DNA from: CAZDCD01 sp964503885
Lineage (GTDB): Bacteria; Bacteroidota; Bacteroidia; Bacteroidales; UBA10428
Length of the DNA: 64,000 nucleotides
Direction: 5' to 3'
Assembly: GCA_964503885.1 (NCBI GenBank)
Contig: CAZDCD010000008.1
Span: forward strand, 62,001-126,000
Part shown: piece by piece, positions 1 through 8,388 of the stretch
How the letters are laid out: every line of letters begins with the position of its first letter
Numbering within the stretch: position 1 is the first letter of the stretch
Made by a program: the position numbers and the translations under genes
Notes under the pieces: generated by a model
Seen by the model: only the letters and a program-made list of their open reading frames with translations
What the model was told of the DNA's origin: nothing
Databases searched by the model: none

Positions 1-600
1 TCCTACAGCATTATCAAGCATCCCGTAATAAGGGACGTTTCTGATGGTTATTTGTTCCCTTACCAGGTTTTTTTCCAAAATGCCGGGTTCTCCAAACCGT
101 TTGATCTTAACTTTCAGGGATGTGTTGGGAGTTCCTTTAAGCATTTCACTTACTGCAGTAATATCTTTGCCGGCAGTTGAAACTCCATCGATGCTTAGCA
201 GGGTATCGCCTGCAAGCAGTCCTGCCTTAAACGCAGGAAAACCCTTGTAGGGTTCCGAAATCATGGTGAATTTGCCGGCTTTTCTGATTAGCGCCCCTAT
301 TCCGCCATATTCGCCGGTTGTCATAAACCTGAAATCGTCCATTTCTGACTCGGGAATGAATGTAGTGTATGGGTCAAGTGATTTAAGCATTCCGTCAATA
401 CTTGCATTGATGAGCTTTTCCGGATCGATATCATCCACATAATACAGGTTTAGTTCACGAAAAAGCGTATAAAAAATATCGAGGTTTTTTGCGATCTTAA
501 AATCTTTGTCATTCACTGAAGCAAATCCGAGAGTCAATATCATCAATACAATACCTGCAATGATTACATGACTTTTTCTGATGAATTTTCTTTTCCCCAT
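1..600 (-). CDS. S41 family C-terminal processing peptidase (3' end outside window)
   Basis: This is the N-terminal 200 residues of a carboxy-terminal processing protease; the rest, including the catalytic Ser/Lys region, lies beyond base 1. The ATG at 598-600 is followed by an uncleaved-type signal or membrane anchor (residues about 8-28, hydrophobic IIAGIVLMILTLGF). Next comes the CTP N-terminal helical segment with the typical LDPYTTFIPESEM stretch (about 75-87). A PDZ domain follows at roughly 97-175, with YGGIGALI and AGLLAGDTLLSIDG. Family members act in the periplasm on protein C-termini. The gene diverges from dtd across a hairpin-rich spacer. Family assignment is firm; the substrate cannot be told. 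Confidence 0.88.
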   Translation of the reverse strand, partial: MGKRKFIRKSHVIIAGIVLMILTLGFASVNDKDFKIAKNLDIFYTLFRELNLYYVDDIDPEKLINASIDGMLKSLDPYTTFIPESEMDDFRFMTTGEYGGIGALIRKAGKFTMISEPYKGFPAFKAGLLAGDTLLSIDGVSTAGKDITAVSEMLKGTPNTSLKVKIKRFGEPGILEKNLVREQITIRNVPYYGMLDNAVG

Positions 601-695
601 CGTTTTTATTTTTTAATCCATGCTAATTTAACCCATAAAGTATTTCCTGACTACACGATGAATGATAATATTTGTTAAATCACGGGTATGAATTC

Positions 696-925
696 CCAAA
701 GCAAGCTTTGGAAACTAATTCCGCAGCAGAGCTACGGGAACCGATCCCGCCTGGGGCGGGAGAGCTCAGCGCAGCTAATTAAACCCTCCGCCTTCGGCGG
801 GATTATTCCCGTTGGTCATGAGACCACTTCGTTCAGTTATTCGCCACGCATTTGCGTGGCTCATGAGAACGTTTCACTTAGTTGTTCAACTTACAAATTT
901 CAATGCACTGCGTTTTTGAAATTTG
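696..925. repeat. Array of six short inverted repeats in the spacer
   Basis: The 433-bp spacer between the S41 peptidase and dtd holds closely packed hairpins: CCAAAGC/GCTTTGG (696-711), CCCGCC/GGCGGG (746-760), CCGCC/GGCGG (788-800), TGGTC/GACCA (813-826), GCCACGCA/TGCGTGGC (843-860) and CAAATTTCAA/TTGAAATTTG (894-925). The segments starting TCATGAGA at 816 and 861 look like two diverged copies of one roughly 45-bp unit. An open frame crosses this region, but it reads through the palindromes and is not protein-like. It resembles an intergenic palindromic (REP-like) repeat cluster; its function is unknown. Confidence 0.75.
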
Positions 926-1012
926 AGTTTCACGAATAAAGCCAGCTATTTTCAGTAACAATCTCATGAACGGATTGTTAATCCTGGTAATTCTATCATC
1001 TGAAAAAATGAG

Positions 1013-1020
1013 TACTTTCG
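1013..1020 (+). promoter_or_regulatory. Putative -7 box upstream of dtd
   Basis: TACTTTCG is one mismatch from the Bacteroidota -7 consensus TAnnTTTG and lies 13 bp before the dtd start. No convincing -33 element is visible. Confidence 0.35.
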
Positions 1021-1033
1021 TAAAAAATAAACC

Positions 1034-1486
1034 ATGAGGGCATTGATCCAACGCGTTAACCATGCATCTGTATCCATTGATCATGGGGTAACTTCATCAA
1101 TTGACCAGGGTCTGCTTGTTTTTATCGGAATCGAAGTGAACGATTCCGAGGAGGATATTGCATGGCTTTGCGGAAAAATACTCCGCCTGAGGATATTCAA
1201 TGATCCCGGTGGATTGATGAATCTTTCGGTCCAGGAAATCCAGGGGAACATTTTGGTTATCAGCCAGTTCACCTTACATGCAAGCACCAGGAAAGGCAAC
1301 AGGCCATCCTTCATCAGGGCGGCAAATCCCGAAGTGGCTATTCCAATTTACAACAGGTTCATCCAGGTTCTTGAAAAAGAGTATGGTAAGAAAATTAAAA
1401 GTGGGAAATTTGGTGCCCATATGCTTATTTCGCTAGTGAACAATGGCCCCGTAACCATTTATATCGACACAAAAAATAAAGAATAA
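1034..1486 (+). CDS. dtd: D-aminoacyl-tRNA deacylase
   Basis: Dtd hydrolyses D-amino acids (and mischarged glycine) from tRNA in the cytoplasm, protecting translation from D-residues. The 150-aa length is normal for the family. It starts with the characteristic MRALIQRV. Both active-site signatures are present: SQFTL (about residues 78-82) and the C-terminal NNGPVT cross-subunit Gly-cisPro motif (about 136-141). The final A of its TAA stop is the first base of the next ATG, so it is translationally coupled to the MazG-like gene. Dtd beside a MazG-type pyrophosphohydrolase makes a small quality-control operon. Confidence 0.97.
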   Translation: MRALIQRVNHASVSIDHGVTSSIDQGLLVFIGIEVNDSEEDIAWLCGKILRLRIFNDPGGLMNLSVQEIQGNILVISQFTLHASTRKGNRPSFIRAANPEVAIPIYNRFIQVLEKEYGKKIKSGKFGAHMLISLVNNGPVTIYIDTKNKE

Positions 1487-1812
1487 TGACACTGCAAGAA
1501 GCCCAGGATAAAATTGATTTATGGGTCAGGAAATATGGCATGCGGTATTTTAATGAACTGACCAACATGATCCTTTTAGTTGAAGAGGTGGGTGAGGTGG
1601 CACGAATCATGGCCAGAAAATATGGTGAGCAATCTTTTAAAAAGAACGAGCCTGAACATTCTCTGGAAGATGAGCTTGCAGACGTATTGTTTGTTCTTTT
1701 ATGCATTGCTAACCAGACAGGAATTGATATGACCGTGGCACTGGAAAATAACCTCAAAAAAAAGACCGGTCGGGACAGCACACGACATTTAAATAACGAA
1801 AAGCTGAAATAG
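1486..1812 (+). CDS. MazG-like nucleotide pyrophosphohydrolase
   Basis: A 108-aa single-domain all-alpha NTP pyrophosphatase of the MazG superfamily. The metal-binding signature is visible as EEVGEVARI (about residues 27-35) and EDELADVLF (about 64-72), the ExxE...ExxD arrangement that holds Mg2+ for cleaving NTP to NMP and PPi. It overlaps dtd by one base. The family includes house-cleaning enzymes that remove non-canonical nucleotides; the exact substrate is not deducible. Confidence 0.9.
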   Translation: MTLQEAQDKIDLWVRKYGMRYFNELTNMILLVEEVGEVARIMARKYGEQSFKKNEPEHSLEDELADVLFVLLCIANQTGIDMTVALENNLKKKTGRDSTRHLNNEKLK

Positions 1813-2105
1813 CCGTTTTAAAACCAATCACCAAATTTTAAACTAATACTATCAATAAAGTATTCTAAATTATTAAATAACTTCTTTTTGACATAAACTT
1901 TATTTTACCCTGAGTGGCCAAGGCATTCCTGCAGGAATTTACTGTTTCGATCACCGTTTTCACTTCTACACCGTTTTGTAATCATCACAAATTTGTATAT
2001 TCAGTAGTTGCAATAACTGCAGGAAAATAAGGAATGTACATGAAAATGTTTTCCTGTTGTTCAAAAGAAATTCATGTTGATCTTTACAGAATCGATCGGA
2101 TGGTG
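1813..2105. other. Intergenic spacer with a 14-bp perfect palindrome
   Basis: No gene is seen here. The spacer is AT-rich and holds the perfect palindrome ATTCCTGCAGGAAT at 1925-1938. Its half CTGCAGGAA recurs at 2017-2025, which makes an operator role possible but unproven. Confidence 0.5.
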
Positions 2106-2113
2106 TAATTTTG
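2106..2113 (+). promoter_or_regulatory. Putative -7 box for the DUF4271-hemD operon
   Basis: TAATTTTG fits TAnnTTTG exactly. It predicts transcription starting near 2120, which argues against any start codon upstream of it (such as 2074) and leaves about 40 nt of leader before the ATG at 2161. Confidence 0.5.
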
Positions 2114-2160
2114 TAAAAAATATTTTCATGGGTAGACCCTACCTCACGGATGTGTTTTTC

Positions 2161-3228
2161 ATGACCAGGCAAGATACCATTAAGGGTATAAATACGGACG
2201 GTGACAGCCTACCGGCATCAAAAATACAACCCTTACAGGCTGAAACACTGAAAACAGCCAGCGAAACAGATACGGCCGTACCTTCACAAAAATCGGTTTT
2301 AAAGAAAAAACAGGTAACTGATTCGTTGACAGTATACCTGCACCGTACCATTCAACAAAAGCCCGCTGAAAACATGCAGGAACCCCTTCCACAGAAGGAA
2401 AAGGAACTGACCGGCACAAGACATAAACCAACGGAAAAATGGAGTTCTCCCCTGCAATTTGCATCCAAACTGTTTTCAACCGAGAGTTCGGAGTTCACCA
2501 CCTATGTGGATAGTCTTAATTCAGAGAAACAAATCGTCACTATCTTAAAGCATGAAAATCTACCTTTTCTGGAAAAAGCAAGCAGTTCAACTGAATGGAT
2601 AATCTGGACGTTCATTCTGATCAGCATTCTTTTTCTATGGATTCAGGTTTTTTACCGCAAATACCTCCGCATGCTTTTTAACTCTTCAGTAAGCTATCAG
2701 ATATCGTCAAAACTTCTGAACGAAAAAAATGTGCTTACCCGAAGAACATCCTTTGTACTGAATTTTGTTTATACACTGTCTCTTGCCCTGTTCATCTTTA
2801 TGGGTCTGGTTAAATACGGATATGATTTGGAAGAAGCGGATAAACTGAGTTTTTTCCTTATCATATTAAACCTGTTAATTTTATATTCAATCGGGAAAGT
2901 GATTTTACATAAACTAACCGGTTTTATTTTTGACAGCGCAGGAATAGTCAATGAGTACCTGCATAACAGTTATGTACTGAATAAAACCATGGGTATTGTA
3001 CTATTGCCCGTGACTTTTATGGCCTTTTATTCATCATTTCATCTTCCGGGTCTTTTCGTGTTTGCCGGACTAATCATTATTCTGATTTCGCTGTTCATGA
3101 AGATCATCAGAAGTTTTCAAATTATAATTAGGAACGGTGTTTTTATTTTCTATTCAATTTTGTACCTTTGTACGCTCGAAATTTTACCGGTTCTCATTGG
3201 CATTAAATTTCTTAAAACATTCATTTAA
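2161..3228 (+). CDS. DUF4271 domain membrane protein
   Basis: An integral membrane protein of a Bacteroidota-specific family of unknown function that is commonly found just upstream of hemD, as here. From the chosen ATG it has 355 residues. A polar, low-complexity N-terminal half (about 1-150, rich in Gln, Lys and Thr) is followed by a first membrane helix (WIIWTFILISILFLWIQVF) and about seven further hydrophobic segments to the C-terminus. In-frame ATGs at 2074 and 2128 are possible starts, but 2074 precedes the putative promoter and 2128 would leave almost no leader. Linkage to hemD suggests, without proving, a role around haem synthesis or simply conserved order. Confidence 0.85.
   Translation: MTRQDTIKGINTDGDSLPASKIQPLQAETLKTASETDTAVPSQKSVLKKKQVTDSLTVYLHRTIQQKPAENMQEPLPQKEKELTGTRHKPTEKWSSPLQFASKLFSTESSEFTTYVDSLNSEKQIVTILKHENLPFLEKASSSTEWIIWTFILISILFLWIQVFYRKYLRMLFNSSVSYQISSKLLNEKNVLTRRTSFVLNFVYTLSLALFIFMGLVKYGYDLEEADKLSFFLIILNLLILYSIGKVILHKLTGFIFDSAGIVNEYLHNSYVLNKTMGIVLLPVTFMAFYSSFHLPGLFVFAGLIIILISLFMKIIRSFQIIIRNGVFIFYSILYLCTLEILPVLIGIKFLKTFI
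3173..3180 (+). promoter_or_regulatory. Possible internal -7 box ahead of hemD
   Basis: TACCTTTG matches TAnnTTTG and lies inside the DUF4271 coding end, 75 bp upstream of hemD. It could give hemD its own promoter. No good -33 element is visible. Confidence 0.3.
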
Positions 3229-3254
3229 CGTAAGTTATTGATAAAATCTCAGGT

Positions 3255-4007
3255 ATGAAGATAAAAAGAATTTTAGTATCCCAACCCAAACCTGAATCCG
3301 ATAAATCTCCGTATTATGAACTGGCTTTAAAAACAAATGTGAAAATTGATTTCAGGCCATTCATACAGGTTGAAGGCATTGCCTGCAAAGAATTTCGTTC
3401 ACAGAAAGCCGATATCCTTACTCACTCTGCAGTTATTTTTACGAGTAAAACGGCTATTGACCATTTTTTCAGAATATGTGCCGAAATGCGGATTGTTGTG
3501 CCCGATAGCATGAAGTATTTTTGTGTATCTGAATCTGTAGCATACTATCTGCAGAAGTATATCATTTACAGAAAACGTAAGATTTTCTATGGAAGTGGCA
3601 TGTTTTCCGAAATCTTTGATATTCTTAATAAGCATAAGGATGAGCGGTTTTTTATTCCCCTTTCTGACCAGCATAAAAAGGAGATTCCTGAACTCATGCA
3701 AAAACACTCCTTAAAATATACCCTTGCAATCTTATACAAGACTGTAAGCAGTGATTTATCTGATTTGTCTGCAATAAATTACGATGTTCTCGTATTCTTC
3801 AGTCCTTCAGGTATAAAATCATTGCTGATAAACTTTCCTGAATTTGAACAAAACGATATTAAAATTGCATCCTTTGGTGAGCATACTGCAAAAGCTGTAA
3901 AAGAAGCCGGATTAAGACTTGATCTTGAAGCTCCCATGCCCGAGGCGCCTTCAATGGCCATGGCGCTTGAGCAGTTTATACTTGAACATAATAGGAATTG
4001 CAGATAG
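3255..4007 (+). CDS. hemD: Uroporphyrinogen-III synthase
   Basis: Catalyses cyclisation with D-ring inversion of hydroxymethylbilane to uroporphyrinogen III in tetrapyrrole synthesis. It has 250 residues, normal for the family. The two-domain bilobal fold is suggested by VIFTSKTAIDHFF in the first lobe (about residues 61-73) and VLVFFSPSGIKSLL (about 178-191) followed by FGEHTAKAVKEAG (about 210-222) in the second. The family is poorly conserved, so the assignment rests on these motifs and on the DUF4271 neighbour. An inverted repeat (GTGATC/GATCAC, 4014-4029) lies just past the stop, between it and the convergent next gene. Confidence 0.9.
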   Translation: MKIKRILVSQPKPESDKSPYYELALKTNVKIDFRPFIQVEGIACKEFRSQKADILTHSAVIFTSKTAIDHFFRICAEMRIVVPDSMKYFCVSESVAYYLQKYIIYRKRKIFYGSGMFSEIFDILNKHKDERFFIPLSDQHKKEIPELMQKHSLKYTLAILYKTVSSDLSDLSAINYDVLVFFSPSGIKSLLINFPEFEQNDIKIASFGEHTAKAVKEAGLRLDLEAPMPEAPSMAMALEQFILEHNRNCR

Positions 4008-4070
4008 AGCCTGGTGATCTTCTGATCACTAGTGCAGAGGAAATAGTAAATTTCAGTGATTCCGGATCTA

Positions 4071-4436
4071 CTATTTGCAGATAAAATTGAATGGGAGCTT
4101 AACGATCGATTTATAAATGGTTCCGAGTTCCAGCATCGCCTCATCTTCTTCCCTGTAACACCAGTTGACGACTACCCTGTTCCCATTGGAATGAATCTGT
4201 TCCAGAATTCTGAAAACCTGCATCATTGATTTTTTAGAATATGCATTTATACAGTCAAAACTAAGTTCAATGATTGTGGTAAAAGCCGGATTTACAGCAT
4301 AGCTGTTCATCATATTCACCAGGGATTGATAAAAACCGGGATCTACAACTGGAATCGACTTCCCCTCAATATGGATATATCCGTTATTAAAATCAACCTG
4401 TGGAGTCGTTCTGGTTTTTTCGACTTTCATATTCAT
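4071..4436 (-). CDS. SiaC-family (DUF1987) regulatory phosphoprotein-like
   Basis: A 121-aa single-domain protein of the DUF1987/SiaC family, an anti-sigma-antagonist-like fold. In Pseudomonas, SiaC is switched by phosphorylation through SiaA (phosphatase) and SiaB (kinase) and stimulates a diguanylate cyclase. Family hallmarks here are the opening TPQVDFNNGYIHIEG, the central INAYSKKSMMQVFRILEQI helix, and VVVNWCYREEDEAMLELG. Where related proteins usually read N-T-S-S before this helix, this one reads N-A-Y-S, so the usual Thr appears absent. No SiaA, SiaB or cyclase gene lies nearby. Confidence 0.82.
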   Translation of the reverse strand: MNMKVEKTRTTPQVDFNNGYIHIEGKSIPVVDPGFYQSLVNMMNSYAVNPAFTTIIELSFDCINAYSKKSMMQVFRILEQIHSNGNRVVVNWCYREEDEAMLELGTIYKSIVKLPFNFICK

Positions 4437-4585
4437 ATTACTGCGGTATCTGATTATGGATACGAAGATTCAGTATGAATGTTGGATGTAGGCCGATGAT
4501 ATATATCACTGAAAAGGTGAATCATTTTTGCAACCCTGGATATGGATATGCCGTAATACTTCTAAGTAACCAGTTTCATTCCCAG

Positions 4586-4780
4586 ATGGAAAAAAAGACC
4601 AATGCAAAGAAGGTGAAACTATGCAAACGGTGTAAAAAAAATATTTCTGAAGACCTGGTTTGCACCAGTTGCAAAGTAGAATTGCTGAACAAATATGATT
4701 CAAAGATCGACTGGAGAACCGCCTTTGATATCGAACGCGTACAACAATCTGCGATGCGGTATATGGAAGATGATCTTTAA
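4586..4780 (+). CDS. Small zinc-ribbon-like protein
   Basis: A 64-aa basic protein with two CxxC knuckles, CKRC and CTSC, separated by ten residues (about residues 13-29), which looks like a compact zinc ribbon. A helical acidic tail (FDIERVQQSAMRYMEDDL) follows. The frame stays open upstream to an ATG at 4475, but that extension is not protein-like, so the ATG at 4586 (MEKKTNAKK) is preferred. It converges with the next small gene, leaving only 4 bp between stops. Function unknown. Confidence 0.6.
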   Translation: MEKKTNAKKVKLCKRCKKNISEDLVCTSCKVELLNKYDSKIDWRTAFDIERVQQSAMRYMEDDL

Positions 4781-4784
4781 CAGT

Positions 4785-4985
4785 TTATTTAGCCACAAAC
4801 CTGACCATTTTATTTTCGATCATATCCTGCAACTGCCCGAGCAAGACCTGCTCCTGTTTATCGATCACCCCGTCTTCTGAAGCCATATGTATGATCATAT
4901 CGTATTCATCCCTTGTAAGCCTGTGATCGTCTATGGCTTTGATGATCATTTCTTTTAACCTTTGTGCATTGCCGTGTAAGTTCAT
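4785..4985 (-). CDS. Small acidic helical protein, unknown function
   Basis: A 66-aa predicted cytoplasmic protein. The sequence is strongly helical and charged, with a repeated-looking pattern LTRDEYDMIIHMASEDG then VIDKQEQVLLGQLQDMI that recalls TerB-like or EF-hand-like helical pairs, although no canonical Ca2+ loop is present. It lies 24 bp downstream of the end of the acyl-ligase fusion on the opposite end of a convergent junction. No function can be assigned. Confidence 0.55.
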   Translation of the reverse strand: MNLHGNAQRLKEMIIKAIDDHRLTRDEYDMIIHMASEDGVIDKQEQVLLGQLQDMIENKMVRFVAK

Positions 4986-5009
4986 GACCGTGCCTTTATT
5001 AATGAATAT

Positions 5010-7508
5010 TTAATACAAACCACCTGCAATCTTCTTATATACGATCTCCCTCAGAGAATCATAATTCTGATGAACAGGATATACTGGTTGCAGTATTTTA
5101 ATCCGTATCCTGGTGAAAGGTCTCGGGAGCCAAGACCCGGAATGAAGGGCTTTATAGGAACCATTGATAACTACCGGTACCACCGGAATGCCGAGTTCGT
5201 GACTCAAAATCGCAAACGTTTTCTTAAATTTCCCCAGGGTCCCGTCCTGGCTTCTTGTACCTTCAGGAAAAATTACCACATTTCTGCCCTTTTTCAGCAA
5301 TTCGGCGAGTTTCTGAATTGACTGTTTAAGGTCGGTATTGATATCCATAATTATGATGTTGTTCCTGTGTGCAAGCGACTTCAGCCACCCTTTCCTGAAA
5401 TGCTTTTCTTTGGCATAAAAAAATGTGCGTTTCATGATTTTATTTTTCAGAACTGCCGACAGAAAAAAGCCATCAAAGAAACTCTGATGATTGGGAGCAA
5501 TAATACAGGGTTCGTCGGGCAGATCAATACTGCCTTCCACTTTTACCCTGAAATACGTCCTGATGAAAAGACACGACAGGTGCCGCAAAATTGTTCCTAA
5601 TTTGTTGTTCACCGGCGGATGAAAATGGAACGGGATTCTGAGAATGTCTGACCAGTTGATGTTCTCTTCGACCATTTTCGATCTATTATCCCTAATGTAC
5701 TCAGCGAGTTCCAGAATTGATTCATATTTCGAAAAATCACCCTCATTAATGTCAATACCAAATGAAGCCTGAATAAATACCGAGAGACTGACCAGTCCCA
5801 GGGAATCAACTGCCAGGTCTATTTCGATATGATCATATGGATTTACTCTCTTTTCAAATTGTTCTTCAAGGAATTTTTTCAACAGGGTATATTCCCTGAA
5901 TTCTATAAACTGTTTTTCTGTTTCCCTGTTTTTTACATCTATGGTAAATTGTTCAAGCTTAAAATGCTGTATTTTTCCCAGCCTTGTTTTAGGCAATTCT
6001 TCGTTTACAAGGCTAAACCCAAGTATTTTTTTATAAGGTGATGATTGCGTATTATACACGTCGATAACATTCCATTTAATAAAATCCCGGATATTTTCAG
6101 CCCTTTCATTTTTAATAAATGCAAAGTCGGGATAAATGATGGCATGCAATGTGTCGTTCAGCACATGTATTCCTGCTTCTTTTACTGCTCCGGATATAGT
6201 TGCCAGCTTATATTCAATCTCGTCGGGATTGATGTTTTTGCCATTAGAAAGGATGATGATCTCTTTTTTTCTTCCGGTTATATATAAATATCCTTCGTCA
6301 TCGAAATATCCCAGATCTCCGGTATATAGCCATCCGTTTCTGAGGACTTCTTCTGTTTCACTGGGTTTGTTATAATACCCAGGTGTAATGTTTTTTCCCC
6401 TGGCCACAACCTCCCCTTCACGAATTTCAACCTCAATGGAAGTAAGAGGGTTACCTACCGAACCCAGCTTAACTGCAAAGGGTCTGGTAAACGAAATCAT
6501 GGGAGCAGCTTCACTCATTCCGTATCCTTCAAGCAATTCAAATCCCAACGTCCTGAAATCTTTTACAACCTGCTTATCAATTGCGGCTCCGCCACTGACC
6601 AAAAATTTTATATTTCCCCCAAACTTTTTATGTGCCGCTTTAAACAAGAATTTAGAGACCATCTTTGAATTTACTGCTTCGGCAAATGAAAATAAGATGC
6701 GGGCTGCCCTACTTGACCTGACCTTGTCCATGATTCCCTTGCGGATGGTATTGTAAAGCCGCGGCACACCAATAAGGATCGAAACTTCATGCTTCCTGAG
6801 GGTTGTGAGAATATCTTCTGAACTCATTGATGGTGAAACGGCTATGGTACTTCCGGCATACAATGGTATCACAAGCGTTCCCATCAACGGGAAAATATGA
6901 TGCAAAGGCAGGAGCATTAAAACACATTCCTTTCTGGTAATAATGGGTACTTCTTCCGAAACTGCCTTAATATTGACCAATAAGTTTTCGAATGTCAGAA
7001 CAACACCCTTGGGCAATCCGGTAGTTCCTGATGTATAGATGATCAGGGCTGTGGTATCTTTGTCAGGATAGTTCAGCCCGGCAGGGGCATCCCAGACCTC
7101 TTTTTCATTGTGACCAATGGTCTCGAAACAAATCAGGTGGGGATCGCATCCGGGCAATGATAAAGAATCTTTCAGGACTGAATGCCTGCTTTTGGAATAA
7201 AAGATGATTTCGGGTTTTGAATCGTTAAGGATATAATTCAGTTCGTCTGCAGACGACATATAATCGACCGGAATCACTGCCGCATTGTTTTTCCATGCAG
7301 CGTAGAGGGTAAATACCCATTCGGGTCTGTTTTCGGAAAAAATTAGAACCTTTTGTGAGGGTTGTTCCCCAAATAATAAAGAATACCGGTAAATTTGGCC
7401 CAGAAGTTGGCTGTATGAAATGGAATAATCCTTCCCCGCAATTGCTGTTTTTTCAAGATTCTTAATCAACATGGCTAACGATTGATTACGTAAAAATAGA
7501 CAATTCAC
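5010..7508 (-). CDS. Fused acyl-CoA/ACP ligase - ACP-like - PlsC acyltransferase
   Basis: An 832-aa three-part lipid enzyme. Residues about 15-540 are an ANL-superfamily adenylate-forming ligase: P-loop YTSGTTGLPKG (about 158-168), GYGMSEAAPM, and YTGDLGYFDDEGYLYITGRKK. Residues about 550-620 look like an acyl-carrier domain with VDSLGLVSL, where the Ser of DSL (near 569) is the expected phosphopantetheine site. Residues about 630-832 are a PlsC-type 1-acylglycerol-3-phosphate acyltransferase with NHQSFFDG (HX4D, near 671) and FPEGTRS (near 744). This order suggests fatty acid activation, loading onto an internal carrier and transfer to a lysolipid, much as in Aas-type enzymes. A downstream ATG at 7472 (MLIKNLEKT) fits the family start about as well. 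Confidence 0.9.
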   Translation of the reverse strand: MNCLFLRNQSLAMLIKNLEKTAIAGKDYSISYSQLLGQIYRYSLLFGEQPSQKVLIFSENRPEWVFTLYAAWKNNAAVIPVDYMSSADELNYILNDSKPEIIFYSKSRHSVLKDSLSLPGCDPHLICFETIGHNEKEVWDAPAGLNYPDKDTTALIIYTSGTTGLPKGVVLTFENLLVNIKAVSEEVPIITRKECVLMLLPLHHIFPLMGTLVIPLYAGSTIAVSPSMSSEDILTTLRKHEVSILIGVPRLYNTIRKGIMDKVRSSRAARILFSFAEAVNSKMVSKFLFKAAHKKFGGNIKFLVSGGAAIDKQVVKDFRTLGFELLEGYGMSEAAPMISFTRPFAVKLGSVGNPLTSIEVEIREGEVVARGKNITPGYYNKPSETEEVLRNGWLYTGDLGYFDDEGYLYITGRKKEIIILSNGKNINPDEIEYKLATISGAVKEAGIHVLNDTLHAIIYPDFAFIKNERAENIRDFIKWNVIDVYNTQSSPYKKILGFSLVNEELPKTRLGKIQHFKLEQFTIDVKNRETEKQFIEFREYTLLKKFLEEQFEKRVNPYDHIEIDLAVDSLGLVSLSVFIQASFGIDINEGDFSKYESILELAEYIRDNRSKMVEENINWSDILRIPFHFHPPVNNKLGTILRHLSCLFIRTYFRVKVEGSIDLPDEPCIIAPNHQSFFDGFFLSAVLKNKIMKRTFFYAKEKHFRKGWLKSLAHRNNIIIMDINTDLKQSIQKLAELLKKGRNVVIFPEGTRSQDGTLGKFKKTFAILSHELGIPVVPVVINGSYKALHSGSWLPRPFTRIRIKILQPVYPVHQNYDSLREIVYKKIAGGLY

Positions 7509-7612
7509 ATGATATATTTATGCGTTTTCTGTACTGTCAATGTTTATAAAAAAAATGTGTAATTTCATGGCTTCTTTTTAAAACCGAATATTAACTTTTT
7601 AAACCAATTCTG

Positions 7613-8386
7613 ATGAAAACGTTATCTTATTTACTGGTCATGCTTTTTCTACTCGTTAACGTATCTTTCTCACAAACCGTTGACGAAGTAATTTCCAACT
7701 ATTTTGAAAATACAGGCGGGCTTGACAACTGGAAATCGCTAAAATCGGTTAAAATCTCCGGAAAAGTGCCGACACCACAGGGAGAGTTTGAATTCACTAT
7801 CTATAAAAAAGCACCAAATCTGCTGCTGACCGAGATGGATATTCAGGGCAACCGCCTTGTCCCGCAAGCATATGACGGCTCAGTGGCATGGATGATCAAT
7901 CCGTTTACCGGCAGTACCGAACCCCAGAAACTCCCTGAAGAAGCCTCCAAGGAACTTGTTGACGAAGCCATTTTTGAAGATCCTTTTATTGATTATGCCT
8001 CGAAAGGTCATGAAGTAACCCTTGAAGGAAAAGAGCAGCTGGGAGGTACCGAATGTTATGTAATCAAGATGGTGAAGAACAAGAACAATGATAAAGATGA
8101 TATTCCCGTGGTGTATTATATCGATACCGAGTACTACCTGCCTATTATGATGAAAAGCTATGTCCTTACAGGTCCGTCTGCAGGACAGGAAGTGGAAACC
8201 TACATGAGCAATTATGAAGAGGTCGATAGCGTGTTTGTAATGCCTTTTTCGCTTGAGATGAAAGTTGCGGGACAAACTCAGCAGGTTGTAACAGTGGAAA
8301 AAATCGAAATCAATCCGGAGATCAGCGATGATTTTTTCAAATTTACCGGATCAAGTGGTGAAGAAGAAGAAAAAACTGAAGAATAA
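7613..8386 (+). CDS. Exported outer-membrane lipoprotein-sorting-like (LolA-fold) protein
   Basis: A 257-aa protein with a clear Sec signal peptide (residues 1-20, cleavage after NVSFS). The mature part starts TVDEVISNYFENTGG, and segments such as ITIYKKAPNLLL-type strands, QAYDGSVAWMINP and CYVIKMV are typical of the LolA/LolB-like DUF4292/YcdX-type beta-sheet proteins common in Bacteroidota. It ends in a Glu-rich tail (SSGEEEEKTEE). It is 2 bp upstream of the next ORF and almost certainly co-transcribed with it. The ligand is unknown, and a true LolA role is not implied. Confidence 0.78.
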   Translation: MKTLSYLLVMLFLLVNVSFSQTVDEVISNYFENTGGLDNWKSLKSVKISGKVPTPQGEFEFTIYKKAPNLLLTEMDIQGNRLVPQAYDGSVAWMINPFTGSTEPQKLPEEASKELVDEAIFEDPFIDYASKGHEVTLEGKEQLGGTECYVIKMVKNKNNDKDDIPVVYYIDTEYYLPIMMKSYVLTGPSAGQEVETYMSNYEEVDSVFVMPFSLEMKVAGQTQQVVTVEKIEINPEISDDFFKFTGSSGEEEEKTEE

Positions 8387-8388
8387 GC

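Noticed and set aside
688..939. 83-codon open frame on the + strand in the dtd upstream spacer
   Set aside because: It runs straight through six palindromes and has no protein-like character.
4014..4029. GTGATC/GATCAC hairpin after hemD as a terminator
   Set aside because: No T-run follows, so it is at most a weak structure between convergent genes.
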